From Sepiola atlantica (lineage: Eukaryota > Mollusca > Cephalopoda > Sepiida > Sepiolidae), in the NCBI GenBank assembly GCA_963556195.1, contig OY744528.1:58789496-58853495 (forward strand): a DNA stretch of 64,000 nucleotides, read 5' to 3'. The position numbers and the translations under genes are program-made. Positions 54,688 through 64,000 of this stretch are shown here, in pieces. The notes beneath the pieces were generated by a model, which was not told the origin of the DNA, searched no databases, and was given only the letters and a program-made list of their open reading frames with translations. Position 1 is the stretch's first letter. The number at the start of each line of letters is the position of its first letter.

Positions 54688-54982
54688 CTGAAAATTAATC
54701 CTCATTATGCCCATGTACGTCTACCTTCTGGCAATCGAAACTACCGTCAACGTTAGAGATTTGGCTCCCAACTCAATTAATGGAGACAACATGTTAGAGG
54801 ATGTTTGCATGCGACCCGTAAGTAAACCAGTAAGTTATAAAGAATGTACACAATATTCTGAACAGATAGAAGAAAACGCTCATGTGGAGTCAGTTGAGAG
54901 CAAAGTGGCATCCAAGCCATTGCAAAGATCTGGCAGAATACGGAAATTTCCTGAGAAATACAAGGACTTCGTTATTAAATAA
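54688..54982 (+). pseudogene. Gypsy pol C-terminus (element G7)
   Basis: Reads LKINPHYAHVRLPSG, then a frameshift to ETTVNVRDLAPNSINGDNML, and ends RSGRIRKFPEKYKDFVIK with a stop at 54980. It matches the G6 ending. A polypurine-like TTGAAGGGAAAA and a full LTR follow. Upstream pol has been lost next to the mariner pseudogene. Confidence 0.85.
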
Positions 54983-55112
54983 GGCACTCGTAAAAAAAAT
55001 ATATATATATAGAATAGTATAAAATATTAAAAAAAAAAAAAATAATAATAATAATAAAAAAAATAAAATTTTAAAATTAAAAAAAATGTTTAAAAAATAC
55101 TTGAAGGGAAAA

Positions 55113-55273
55113 TGTTATATTCTTAACCCCTCCTCCCACTGGATGAACTCGTCCGTCAGACTTTCTTTCGTTTCCATTATAAATGCTTCATCATTTTAAC
55201 TTTATTTTCGTTGTAGCTTTCTTACGGATCTTTTATTCTTCTCTTCACTACACTACAATGAACTACCATAACA
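55113..55273 (+). repeat. 3' LTR of G7
   Basis: Begins TGTTATATTCTTAACCCC and ends ACTACCATAACA (6-bp inverted ends TGTTAT/ATAACA), 161 bp. It is preceded by the polypurine tract at about 55100-55112. Shares GAACTCGTCCGTCAG with the G6 LTR (GTACTCGTCCGTCAGTAC, inverse orientation). Confidence 0.85.
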
Positions 55274-55430
55274 GTATATATTCTAAAAATACAGTATCTA
55301 TGGCACTTGGATAAGTATATTTCATTTTTATCCAAGAGGGGGGGGGGCATACAAAATTATATTGTGGGGTCTGCCTCCATGCAGAACAACTTTATTGTAT
55401 TCATAACCTGAAAATGGGGATTGACTACCA

Positions 55431-56028
55431 TCTACTATATAAAGGAGAGCAAAAAAATGTCAATAGCAACATTAATTCTTTTTTTATACTTTTATTTTAA
55501 CTGTACTTTTGACAGCGCTGTGAAGGCCTCTTTACTACCATAACAATGGTGTATTTAGTAAGTGAGGAGGCTACACACTTTAGTTATATTCGGTCTTATC
55601 TTGGAGCAAGACATTTTTCATTATTAACATCACTTCTCTTCATACTTTGATTTTAAGTGTACTTTTGGCAGTGCTTTGAATGCCTCCTTACGTTACAGAA
55701 ATATATTTGTGTAAGTCAAAAGCTTCTGGTCAACTCGGCGTTGTCCAGGAGCAATAAATGTAAGATTACAGTATTACATTTAAAACAGATAGTTCCGGGA
55801 AATGAATTACATTATTATTTTTTAACACATTAAAACAAAGGGAAGAATGAGCTGGGTGGAGAGGAAAGAGAGGAAGGGAAATAATGAGGACGAGGGAAAA
55901 AGAGAAAGAGAGACGGCTAGAGAGAGGAAGAGAGATTGAAGTGTTTATATAAAGATGTTACACACGCTATTTAATTTCTTCTACTTTGTTTTTTTTATCG
56001 TCTGGGCAACGCCAGGTAGCCCTGCTAG
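55431..56028 (+). mobile_element. Non-autonomous Helitron, 598 bp
   Basis: Starts TCTACTATATAAAGGAGAGC after an A. It ends with a short hairpin CTGGGCAACGCCAGG followed by TAGCCCTGCTAG and then T. This A-TC...CTAG-T structure without target duplication is the Helitron signature. No Rep or helicase sequence is present, and a purine-rich tract lies at 55860-55935. Confidence 0.85.
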
Positions 56029-56089
56029 TATATTAATACAACTCAAAATTTAATGTAAAGCAGTTCTTTGATCTATTACATTTGTTGTA

Positions 56090-56244
56090 TCTAACTTATT
56101 TCAAAAGTTTTTGGGGAGCGAATGTGAGTTTGAGAGACCCACCCCCTAGATGGCAAAATTTACAAAAAAAATGTTACTCACCGGATTGTCAAGAATATAT
56201 ATTCCAAAATTCATAATAATCTGTTTATTACTTTAGGAGATTAT

Positions 56245-56246
<2 letters not shown>
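56090..56246 (-). repeat. Partial relative of repeat family X
   Basis: Read on the minus strand it gives TCCTAAAGTAATAAACAGAT and TATTATGAATTTTGGAATAT, the leader seen at 1905-1935 and 42870-42905. The following sequence differs (GGGGGTGGGTCTCTCAAACT), so it is a related but distinct family member. Confidence 0.6.

Positions 56247-56323
<77 letters not shown>
56247..56323. repeat. (TA)n microsatellite, left of Penelope-like fragment
   Basis: Pure TA for about 77 bp. Confidence 0.98.
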
Positions 56324-56327
<4 letters not shown>

Positions 56328-56944
56328 ATAAAAATGGAATAAAGGATAAGCAAATCAACAACTAACAAAAATAAACTCAAAAACTCATGTTGTAGCGTAG
56401 TGCCGAAATATTTCAATCGTTTAAAATACGACCATTATCAATCGGTTGGTGAACTTTAATTAAAAACGGAAAAGTTTTTAAATTTATACAAAGAATGCGA
56501 TTGGAAGAAATAGTCACATGCAGAAAACAACAGAAAGGGAGAAGGAAAGCGAGAAATGTTAAAAAAATGAAAGAAGACGAAGAAGAAGAAGAAGAAAGAG
56601 AGAAAAATCAGCCAATGTCTTTAGAACGCCAATTGAAGAAGAAGAAAAAAAAGTGAGATGTCGAAGTTTAGTATCATGAATATGTTTAATAGAAATTGCC
56701 CTCTGTGTATTAAAGTGATGACCGAAAGAAATCATGTGGGTGCATAACGCATTTGAGGTATCACAGTTTTTTATAGCACGATTGTGTTCATATATTCGTT
56801 TCTTTAACGGACGTTGTATCTCGCCGAAATATATTTTTTGCAAAGATGCATAGAAGAAAAGGGCATCAACTATACAACATGAGTTTTTTTAGTTTATTTT
56901 TGTTAGTTGTTGATTTGCTTATCCTTTATTCCATTTTTATTTTC
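56324..56944 (-). mobile_element. Penelope-like element fragment with inverted ends
   Basis: A GIY-YIG endonuclease frame is enclosed by inverted repeats 56324-56395 and 56873-56944 (72 bp, nearly identical, containing ATAAAGGATAAGCAAATCAA). Behind the frame the minus strand reads GATAATGGTCGTATTTTAAA and GATTGAAATATTTCGGCACT, a Penelope-type 3' region. (TA)n arrays lie directly outside on both sides. RT is missing. Penelope-like elements are known to carry partial or inverted terminal repeats, which fits. Confidence 0.85.
56559..56843 (-). pseudogene. GIY-YIG endonuclease of a Penelope-like element
   Basis: Minus frame with YFGEIQRPLKKRIYEHNRAI and KNCDTSNALCTHMISFGHHF, then KHIHDTKLRH. This matches the 'YIGET-RPLK-RI-EH--A' core of Penelope GIY-YIG domains. 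The N-terminal GIY strand is absent, and the last third is replaced by sequence from (GAA)n at 56576-56596 and 56632-56650. The domain nicks target DNA for retrotransposition. This copy is too short to act. Confidence 0.85.
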
Positions 56945-56975
56945 ACATTTTGTCCGAAACATTGTTTCTTTTTTC

Positions 56976-56979
<4 letters not shown>

Positions 56980-57048
<69 letters not shown>
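56980..57048. repeat. (TA)n microsatellite, right of Penelope-like fragment
   Basis: Pure TA for about 69 bp. Confidence 0.98.
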
Positions 57049-57050
<2 letters not shown>

Positions 57051-57189
57051 AACAAGAATATCGATTGCTGGACAGGTTAGTATTATGAACGTTTATTTGC
57101 TGTATTAATTTGTTTACAGTTTGTCAAACAGAAGACATACTGAATAATCGTCTTGCTATTAATAAATGAGTGCAATTCAAAAGTCAGAC

Positions 57190-57470
57190 TAGAATGATGG
57201 AATTCATAAATATTACTGCATGCAATAATATGAGGAAGAAGAAAAAGTAGATGAAAAAGCAAAAGAAGAAAAGAGAGTTAAAGAAGAACAAAAAAAGTAG
57301 AAAAACAAAGAAGAAAAAGAAAGCAAATGGTGAAAAAGACGAAACAGATGCTTCTGCACCCCCAAAAAAACAAAAAGAAAGGTTATAAAGAAAATAGAAA
57401 AACAAGAAGAAAATAGAGCAGAGTAAGAGAAAAATAAAAAGGAAAGACGAAAAGAAAGTTAAAGAAGAAT
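57190..57470. repeat. A/G-rich low-complexity block
   Basis: AAAGAAGAAAAAG-type sequence. The Phe-rich minus frames through it are artefacts. Confidence 0.85.
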
Positions 57471-58310
57471 AATTGCCCTACTTTAAAAAATCTAAGAGAG
57501 ATTAGGAGAAGATGACAGTTGTAACGCAGTCGCTTATTGAGATGAAAATTGGCGCTTGTTATGAACAAAACACCAAATGGTAATCTTTAGATGCTTATTG
57601 GGATTTAGATTCGATGGAATATTTTAGTAAAGTAGTCAACAGTATTTGTTATCTAAGCAGGCGGCATGCACATTGCTGTTATGAGTTTGCATAGCCAATG
57701 CAAAAGAAATGAAAGGTGACAATTTGAGGGAAGAAAGCTATGGCAAAATGTTACATCAATCTGATCATTTGTACTTTAGGAGAGGGGAGGAACAATAAAG
57801 TAATTTAAATAACACTAAATGTTTTTGTACTTCGCAGCTAACAGCTCAGCTACCGGATCCAGCACTACACTATCATGAGGAGGAACCATTTCGCAGTTTC
57901 GGCTCCCACTCCTCGACTGCTATTCTGAAGTGGCGGGGCTCCTTTGCCAGGAGGTGGCCATTTAGCACTGATGCTTTCTGTCCATAAATGCTATCGAGCC
58001 AAATTATCCTCCTGGCCTTATCTCCTCAACGGTAGAGTTATCCTCACTGTGGTTTGCATCCTGGGGGTAGCTGCTACACGTCTTATGGTCAATCGACCTG
58101 CACTGTTAAGGAAAGTAAGCCAGGAAAAGAATGAATAAAACTTAGAAAAGTATGAACCTCCTTATCCTGCCCAATTGATGGGGTAAATAGTACAATTACT
58201 GTTGTTCGAACAATTCGTTTACAAAAATAAAACATTTGTTTAGAAAAATGGTTCTCAACATAAAATTAGCAGATACCATTTTTCTACAGTAAAGGTTACT
58301 ATGCCGTTAA
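57471..58310. other. No gene; possible decayed transposon tail
   Basis: At 57880-57920 the minus strand reads GAGGAGTGGGAGCCGAAACT, which resembles Penelope-like 3' motifs but is not decisive. The 64-codon plus frame at 57944-58138 has no recognised domain. Confidence 0.4.
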
Positions 58311-58311
58311 A

Positions 58312-58490
58312 CAAACCCTTTATTATACGCCCTTTATTGCACCTTTATTATTACACCTTTTTTATACCTCCTTTATTATTACACCTTTTTTATACCTCTT
58401 TTATTATTACACCTTTATTATTACACCTTTATTATTACACCTTTATTATTGCACCTTTATTATTACACCTTATTATTACTTCCTTTATTT
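58312..58490. repeat. 12-bp minisatellite (CCTTTATTATTA)n
   Basis: Units of ACACCTTTATTATT with TTTTTATACCTCC variants. The Tyr/Leu-rich frame 58301-58501 is an artefact. Confidence 0.92.
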
Positions 58491-58679
58491 TATCCAGATA
58501 ATACATGAAATGTATGTTGAAACTTGTACTAAGAAGGTAATCAATAAGCAACAACATTTATAAAACAGAAGAATAATGATGAAACTATTGTATATTTTAG
58601 GACCGAGTCGTGTTTTTATTTTCCAATATTTTTCACAAAAATATTTTCATGACCCAAACGCCTTAAAACTCCTGTTGGC

Positions 58680-59115
58680 TGCAAAATGGAGCTTATATTT
58701 TTGAAAAAATAAAATGTATATTCAACTCGGATATGAACAGTTTTTTACACGTTTTCGACTGTTATCCTCATTGGGGATTATTATATTCGTAAAATTATCA
58801 GATGTCTTTTGTCAGTAATCTTCTGGTAATTTCTAATCTATTAATAATGGTAAATTCTTTCTCAAACAAGGACTTGTCCTTTCCTCTTTGAGACTGTTCA
58901 CACTCCCCTGGATTGGACGGATTGTCTTTAAGTCTGTTATACATGAGTCAGTATTAGGAGAAGGGGCAATATGGAGAGAGAATGCTTTGACGTCTTTCCA
59001 GTGTGGAGTTGTTACATTGATGCTATCTTTCCATAAGTTCTTTTTCACATTATTTCGGGAGAGAGAGTATAAGATAGGGAAATAACAATATCTAAATGCG
59101 AAATATTTTTTCATT
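58680..59115 (-). mobile_element. Possible Penelope-like element remnant
   Basis: On the minus strand the 93-codon frame 58833-59114 (CITDLKTIRPIQGSVNSLKE) is followed by CCCAATGAGGATAACAGTCG and AAAACGTGTAAAAAACTG, a typical Penelope-type 3' motif. The frame itself matches no domain I can name. The link to the 3' motif is positional. Confidence 0.35.
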
Positions 59116-59153
59116 TATCCTAACTATGTTTTTATCAAAACACGTTACGTTTA

Positions 59154-59159
<6 letters not shown>

Positions 59160-59199
<40 letters not shown>
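59160..59199. repeat. (TA)n microsatellite
   Basis: Pure TA of about 38 bp. Confidence 0.97.
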
Positions 59200-59203
<4 letters not shown>

Positions 59204-59593
59204 TTTTCAACTACATTAGCCAACAGAACACTGCGTAAACACATTCCTCCTGATGCTTCATTAGCATAATAATTTTATAAACATCTAATAAATTAATATT
59301 CTGAATAATTCATTTCTATTTTCGTTTTACAGTTTTCTTATATATATTAAACGGTTTTGTTAATATTAATGTTATTATTATTAGTAGTAGTAATATTAAT
59401 TCCAACGATTTTATGAAAACATTATTATTCTGAAATTCGACTTAATTTAGAGTACCTGGAATAATTTATTTTAAAAAATTACACTCCACATCAAACGCAA
59501 TAACTAACAAAGTTTTTCTTTAGATATATACTTTATCTTTAAAACTAAAGTTGTTGTTGTTTTCGACGACCACGACTATTGAATATGATTATA
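59200..59593. other. AT-rich stretch, no gene
   Basis: Nothing recognised between the (TA)n and the Helitron start. Confidence 0.6.
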
Positions 59594-61569
59594 TCTGTAT
59601 ATAAAATTCAATATCTATATGTATGTGTGTTAGTGTGTGTGCGTGTGTCCTGTAGAAAAAAGTTAGCGAATCTCTATAAAATCTAAAAGTGTATTCTAAT
59701 GTAAAATTCACCGAGAAAGTTTATGGGGGTATCCACTACTAGAGGGGCTATGGGGCAGATTTCGTCTGGGGGGGTCGATTATTTCAGCTATTTTCAGCTT
59801 AATTTCAATTTAATTATGTATTAATTTAAATAGAAAACAATTATATCATGTAATCATTTTAAAAACAAATTGGAAGTCATTCCCGAAAATAAAATTACAA
59901 GTCATTTCCTCAAATTCAACCGGAAATTACATCATAGTGAGAATGCAGTGTGGAGTGGGGGCGAATTCAAAATTCTAATACTATAATTCTAGGAAGGAGG
60001 AGGGTGACTAACCCGGGCTTTACTTAACCAACTCATAATTCAAAACAGGAAATGAGTCAGTATATTTTAGATTTTACATTTTAGTGGACACTTCCCGCCA
60101 GTCTCTGCCAGTGTCAGCCAGTGTACGCCACTGTCCACCATTGTCAGCCTTATAAAAAAATAGCCAAATAATAATTCAAAACAGGAAATGAGTCAGCATT
60201 TATTAGATTTTACATTTTAGTGGACAGTGTCCGCCAGTGTTCGCCATTTAAAGAAATCGCCAACTCATAATTAAAAACAGGAAATGAATCCGTATTTTTA
60301 TAATTTTACATTTTAGTAGACGATGCCAACCACGACCTGCTAATATCCACCACTTTCGACCAATGCCCACCGCTATCTGCTATGTAAAGAAATTGCCAAC
60401 TCATAATTGCTATGAGTTCTTTTATATATCGGTTACATAAATGAACATGCTTAATGAGTTCTTTTATATGACAGGGGCGCTACATAGATGAACATGATTT
60501 TATATAATAGGGACGCTACATAAACGAACATGCTTTACGAGTTGAAATTGAGGAGGAGAAGAAATCAAGAATTGACAGTGACCATTTGTGCTTTTCAGCG
60601 TTTTCTGGTATCAATAATTGTATAAAGTCATTGCATTAAAGTTCGATTTCCAAGTCTTTAAAAAACAAAACGTAAATTGATGATAAACTGTATTAAGACA
60701 CTCATTCTCACTGGTTGTGGTAAAGGTGAAACTGTTTTTATTCCGAGGATACCAATTATACCATCAAATATACCATTTCACTTTAGGTGGTTGCAGTTTC
60801 CTGTACGATTTTGTTTCGCTATGTCCATCAATAAAAATCAAGGCCAAACACTAAAAGTTGCCGGATTACAACTTGAACAACCATGCTTTTCAGATGGTCA
60901 GCTTTATGTAGGAGCATCACGTGTGAGTGCAAAAACAAATCTTTTTGTGTATGCACATCAAAATAAAACAAAAAACATTGTTTATAAAGAGATTTTCAAT
61001 CTTAATGCCAGATGATTTTCTGATTATTATTAAATAATTGCAGTTTGTATTTCCTTAAACTTTCTTTAAAGTTTTGAAACTTTCCATATCAGTTTCAAAC
61101 TTTTATAAAATATCTTTTTCATAAACAGCATATGATAATTATTCATTTTATTCACTTGTATATTTGGTTTTGTTAACTGGAAGCATGTTTAAAAAATGTA
61201 CACTAAAATTTTAAAAAAATATAGGAATTATGTTTTTGTGGTTTGTATTTAAAGAAAAGGAACTAAAAAAAAGTAATTTACTTTACCTGGTTTCATTCGT
61301 CTTGGGAAACCATGTTTAAAAAAATCCCCCCACCTGTACATAGAACAAGTTATACTATCTTACTATTGAGCTATGAGATTGTAATCTACTTTTTCATGTG
61401 TGCACTACCTCCACTATTGCAAATATTAGGTGATAAGAGTTTTTAAGAGTATAAAAGCAAGTGATGTGAGAACAGTGATCAAAGTGGTAACTTAATCTGC
61501 CAACCAATTGAGTATAAAAACATTGCCTTTTTGATTCTGCACCCGGGTATCGTCGGGTAGCCCTGCTAG
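59594..61569 (+). mobile_element. Helitron, internally deleted, 1976 bp, with helicase C-terminus
   Basis: The 5' end TCTGTATATAAAATTC follows an A, with a GT-rich leader (TGTGTGTTAGTGTGTGTGCG) as in many Helitrons. The 3' end has hairpin ACCCGGGTATCGTCGGGT (61541-61558), then AGCCCTGCTAG and a T. The interior holds three diverged tandem copies (about 100-137 bp) of an AACTCATAATTCAAAACAGG block at 60027-60410 and the helicase frame at 60677. Rep and most of the helicase are missing. Confidence 0.88.
60677..61015 (+). pseudogene. Helitron Pif1-type helicase, C-terminal fragment
   Basis: Reads GETVFIPRIPIIPSNIPFHF, RWLQFPVRFCFAMSINKNQG, QTLKVAGLQLEQPCF, then QLYVGASRV. These are the C-terminal blocks of Helitron Pif1-like SF1 helicases: motif V (INKNQGQTL) and motif VI (QLYVGASRV with the arginine). 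It ends naturally at TGA 61013-61015, about 550 bp before the 3' terminus. The Walker A and B part is absent, so it cannot hydrolyse ATP. The listed ATG is just an internal methionine of the decayed frame. Confidence 0.93.
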
Positions 61570-61736
61570 TTTGCTATAATAAAGAAAAAAGAAAAGTTAT
61601 CCACCCGTCTCAGCTTTTTAAATATTAAAAAAAATAGAGTCATATTTTTTTTTACTTAATTTGTTCCTGTCTTCTAAATGAATGAAAGCAAAAGTTTTTT
61701 TTCCATTTATCCAAACTATATTTACATCAAAACACC
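61570..61736. other. Short spacer, nothing recognised
   Basis: AT-rich spacer between the Helitron 3' end and the inverted-repeat element. Confidence 0.6.
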
Positions 61737-62758
61737 AATTAATTGGGGATGGGTATAGTTAAAACAATGTTTTTACTCAGAGACTTCCATAATTTTAATA
61801 ACAAACTTTGACACCCTCAACTAAGTTTAAACAATGTGATTCTACTTTTTAGCATCATTCTATCTTATGAGGACAGTTAACTAATATATTTTGAACTTAG
61901 AGTTAGTACTCTAAGTCTAACTGGCAGGGTCGTAGCACCACACATAATCGCCTAAAAGAGTAGACCCCTACCCACCCTGCCCGCCCTGCCCGCCCTGCCC
62001 CCCTCCCCAAAAAATATAACGCACAGAATTTATCTCAAATAGCAAAAAAAAAAAAAATGGTTAGTATACCATAAAACCCTAGAATGGCCCGGATATGGAG
62101 GATCATTTTAAGTGAAATTTATATGCGACACTGATGTCCAACTCTAAATTCTAAAATAATTTTTTTTTTTCTATTACCGCCAGGAAATTCTGGGTATCCA
62201 CACGTAATCGCCTAAAAAAGTAGAATCGTATTTTTTTGGGGGGGGGGGGGGGCGTAGCTGAGGGTGTTAATCTACAATTATAGCAAAACTTTTAATATTT
62301 TTTATTTATACATGAAAAATAAGTATTTAATTATTTAGATTTTCTTTAAAAAATTATTTTTATTTAATTTTCATCCAAAAAAATAATACAACTAAATTCA
62401 ATTGCTTAAAATTAAAATAAAAAAGGGACGTACACTTAAAAAATATAAGATTTAAAAAATAAAATATGGGTACATTTGCAGATTAACACATTCCGCTACC
62501 CTTACCCCCCCAAAAATAAATATATTCTGCTTTTTTAGGCGATTACGTGTGAACATCGTGGAAAATAGAAAGAAGTAAAATATATTTTAGAATTAAGAGT
62601 GATGGATCAGTTTCATATATATTTAACATAAATTGTGCGTTATTCTGTGCATTTTTTTTTTGGGGGGGGGGTCAACTCTTTTAGGCGATTACGTGCCAGT
62701 CGGACTTAGGGTTAGTGTTACAAATATATTAGTTAACTATACCCTCCCCCAATTAATT
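61737..62758. mobile_element. Inverted-repeat DNA element with nested termini
   Basis: The outer ends 61737-61975 and 62665-62758 are inverted (AATTAATTGGGG, GGGTATAGTTAA, CTAATATATTT, ATCGCCTAAAAGAGT). The left arm carries an extra block of about 115 bp between two GTTAA. Inside, a second inverted pair (ACACGTAATCGCCTAAAAAA near 62193 and TTTTTTAGGCGATTACGTGT near 62533) encloses an AT-rich core. G-runs lie near 62238 and 62660. No transposase frame. A related motif occurs at 30487. Confidence 0.75.
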
Positions 62759-62763
62759 GCTGC

Positions 62764-62788
62764 CCGAAGGGCGGGTAGGTTTTGCTAG
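62764..62788 (+). mobile_element. Helitron 3' terminus
   Basis: CCCGAAGGGCGGG hairpin, then TAGGTTTTGCTAG followed by T. Its matching 5' end was not identified. The inverted-repeat element just upstream may lie inside this Helitron. Confidence 0.65.
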
Positions 62789-63152
62789 TATGATATAAAT
62801 TTCACCAAAATAGTATACATTTGAAGTTTTAAAGTAGATTCGGCCCCTATATCTCCCTTAGGTTAGGATGGCACTTAGAAATTCGGGACCACTTCCATTG
62901 TCTTCTCCAGGACATTTTATACATATGATTTAAATTTCATAAAAATAGATTATATTTAAAGTTTTAGTCGGTTATGCCCTCATAGCCCCCTTAGAGGTGT
63001 ACTTGGAGTTTCGGGAACACTTCTATTGTCTTCCTCGGTAAAATATACATAAGTGTACACTTTTAGATTTGATGTAGCCTTTCTTTCTATTAGGGAACAC
63101 ACAAGCATCACACACACATACCCACACAGACATTGACGTTTATATATATAGA
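62789..63152 (-). mobile_element. Helitron 5' end fragment
   Basis: On the minus strand the block begins (after an A) TCTATATATATAAACGTCAA and TGTCTGTGTGGGTATGTGTG, like the 5' leader at 59594. It continues through two diverged copies of a unit containing TCGGGACCACTTCCATTGTC / TCGGGAACACTTCTATTGTC (plus-strand reading). The 3' end is missing. Confidence 0.65.
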
Positions 63153-63672
63153 TTAACATTTAATACTGATATTGCAGTTCTTGTTTTAATTAAAAAGAAA
63201 CACTTTATTTTTCTTATAATATATATAGCAATATATAGATAGCAAAATAAAAAGTATCAGAGATGCAATAAAAAAGAAGAAAAATATCACTAAGAAAATT
63301 ATAAACAAAAAGAGACCCCCAAAAATTAAGCAAGTGAAAGTTAATAGCAAAAAGATTGCCGATGCAAAACTCTGAGAAAGCAACTATTAACAAAAAAGAT
63401 TTGCAAAAATATAAAAAGGTAAAGTAGAAGAAAGGGTGGAAAAAGAGAAAAAGGTAAAAACATTTTAAACATTTAAAATAAATTTTCCTCTCATTCTTCT
63501 AGTTTCCTTTTCTTCTTTATCTTTCATGTGTGTTTTCAAAACAAAAGATAACAACTTTTTATCCAAATGAAGTAAATATTTGATTTGATTGGATTTGATT
63601 TGGTTTGGTACATCTGCTCATTCCATTTCATCTTTTAGATTTTGTTGCATTTTATCCAAACTGGTTTTCTTC

Positions 63673-63677
<5 letters not shown>
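63153..63677. other. AT-rich stretch, no gene
   Basis: A/T-rich with Phe/Leu-type minus frame at 63186-63383 lacking motifs. Short TTTGATTTGATTGGATT repeat near 63580-63605. Confidence 0.55.
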
Positions 63678-63705
<28 letters not shown>

Positions 63706-63722
63706 TGTATGTATGTATGTAT
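63678..63722. repeat. (ATGT)n microsatellite
   Basis: About eleven tetranucleotide copies directly before the SINE-like block. Confidence 0.97.
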
Positions 63723-64000
63723 CGTCCTGTGGACGAGTTCGATCCCACTCACGGCATGCGAATTTTCGGGTCTGAAAACTCCCTCTGTCCACCCAGCAGT
63801 AAATGGGTACCTGACTATAACTCAGGGAAGGTTCAAGGCAGCGGAAGGAGAGGGATGGGCTCCGCCTTCCATATGCTGTGCCCTAGACACGGTGATTCTT
63901 AACAAATCACCGCCGCTACGGCCATGGGCAGTGTGCGATGTCGGCAACGACACTCGTGCGCGTCCAGGCTATGCGACCTTTACCGTTACCTTTTATATAT
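63723..64000 (+). mobile_element. Candidate tRNA-related SINE (partial at window end)
   Basis: GC-richer block abrupt against its surroundings. GACGAGTTCGATCCCACTCA at about 63733-63752 resembles a tRNA B box (GGTTCGANTCC) of an RNA polymerase III promoter. Downstream there are AACTCAGGGAAGGTTCAAGG and AATCACCGCCGCTACGGCCA. The A box would lie in the (ATGT)n, so the copy may be 5'-truncated. It ends in TTTTATATAT at the window edge. The 86-codon frame is not supported. Confidence 0.4.

Noticed and set aside
56051..56160. Hammerhead ribozyme near the Penelope-like fragment
   Set aside because: Looked for CTGATGA...GAAA in both strands near 56.1-57 kb and 40.5-40.8 kb. Only partial resemblances such as CCTGAGGA with GCTGAAAC were seen, so no call is made.

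Overview
The window is non-coding, repeat-saturated animal DNA, most probably from a coleoid cephalopod of octopus type. That assignment is inference. It rests on AT-rich composition, very dense (TA)n, (CA)n, (GA)n and (ATT)n microsatellites, and a LINE 3' tail of the form 'CCAACACATGTCAGCATGGA' followed by (GAT)n, seen near 1350 and 4030. The mix of Ty3/Gypsy, CR1-like and RTE-like LINEs, Penelope-like, Helitron, mariner and hAT remnants also fits. No bacterial gene, rRNA, CRISPR array or intact host gene was found. Nearly every long reading frame is a retroelement fragment or a simple-repeat artefact.

Layout. 0-5 kb: a 28-bp minisatellite, an RTE-like LINE tail and an unclassified dispersed repeat with a second copy at 42.8 kb. 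4.85-8.1 kb: a plus-strand Gypsy element (LTR, gag, protease) that runs into a 25-bp purine satellite. 10.3-12.6 kb: a 2.26-kb hAT-like non-autonomous transposon with an 8-bp target duplication, inserted in a minisatellite. 12.8-18 kb: a Gypsy pol remnant and three LINE remnants. 20.3-24.6 kb: the best preserved element, a complete minus-strand Gypsy with both LTRs, tRNA-Leu primer site, polypurine tract and GTTTC target duplication, but frameshifted and lacking half of its integrase core. 25.3-27.7 kb: the only candidate host coding sequence. One exon (25865-26110, plus) ends in a consensus splice donor directly beside a 539-bp hAT MITE, and a second possible exon lies on the minus strand near 27.6 kb. 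28.6-33 kb: minisatellites, a MITE and two large foldback elements. 33-40.2 kb: a nest in which a solo LTR lies in a minus-strand Gypsy, which itself splits the pol gene of a plus-strand Gypsy. 40.5-49.3 kb: hairpins, microsatellites, a second copy of the CR1-like LINE carrying a solo LTR, and a minisatellite carrying another solo LTR. 49.7-57 kb: an (ATT)n array against a LINE endonuclease remnant, a 68-bp-arm palindrome, a mariner pseudogene, a Gypsy 3' end, a short Helitron and a Penelope-like fragment bounded by (TA)n on both sides. 59.6-63.2 kb: a Helitron with a helicase C-terminus and clean A-TC...CTAG-T ends, then inverted-repeat DNA elements and further Helitron ends. 63.7-64 kb: a candidate SINE.

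The genes do not work together as a pathway. The window is best read as a layered record of insertions, in which target duplications and interrupted frames give relative ages. The points of most biological interest are the candidate exon with a transposon at its start codon, the long near-perfect inverted repeats that would form dsRNA if transcribed, and the three-level LTR nest.
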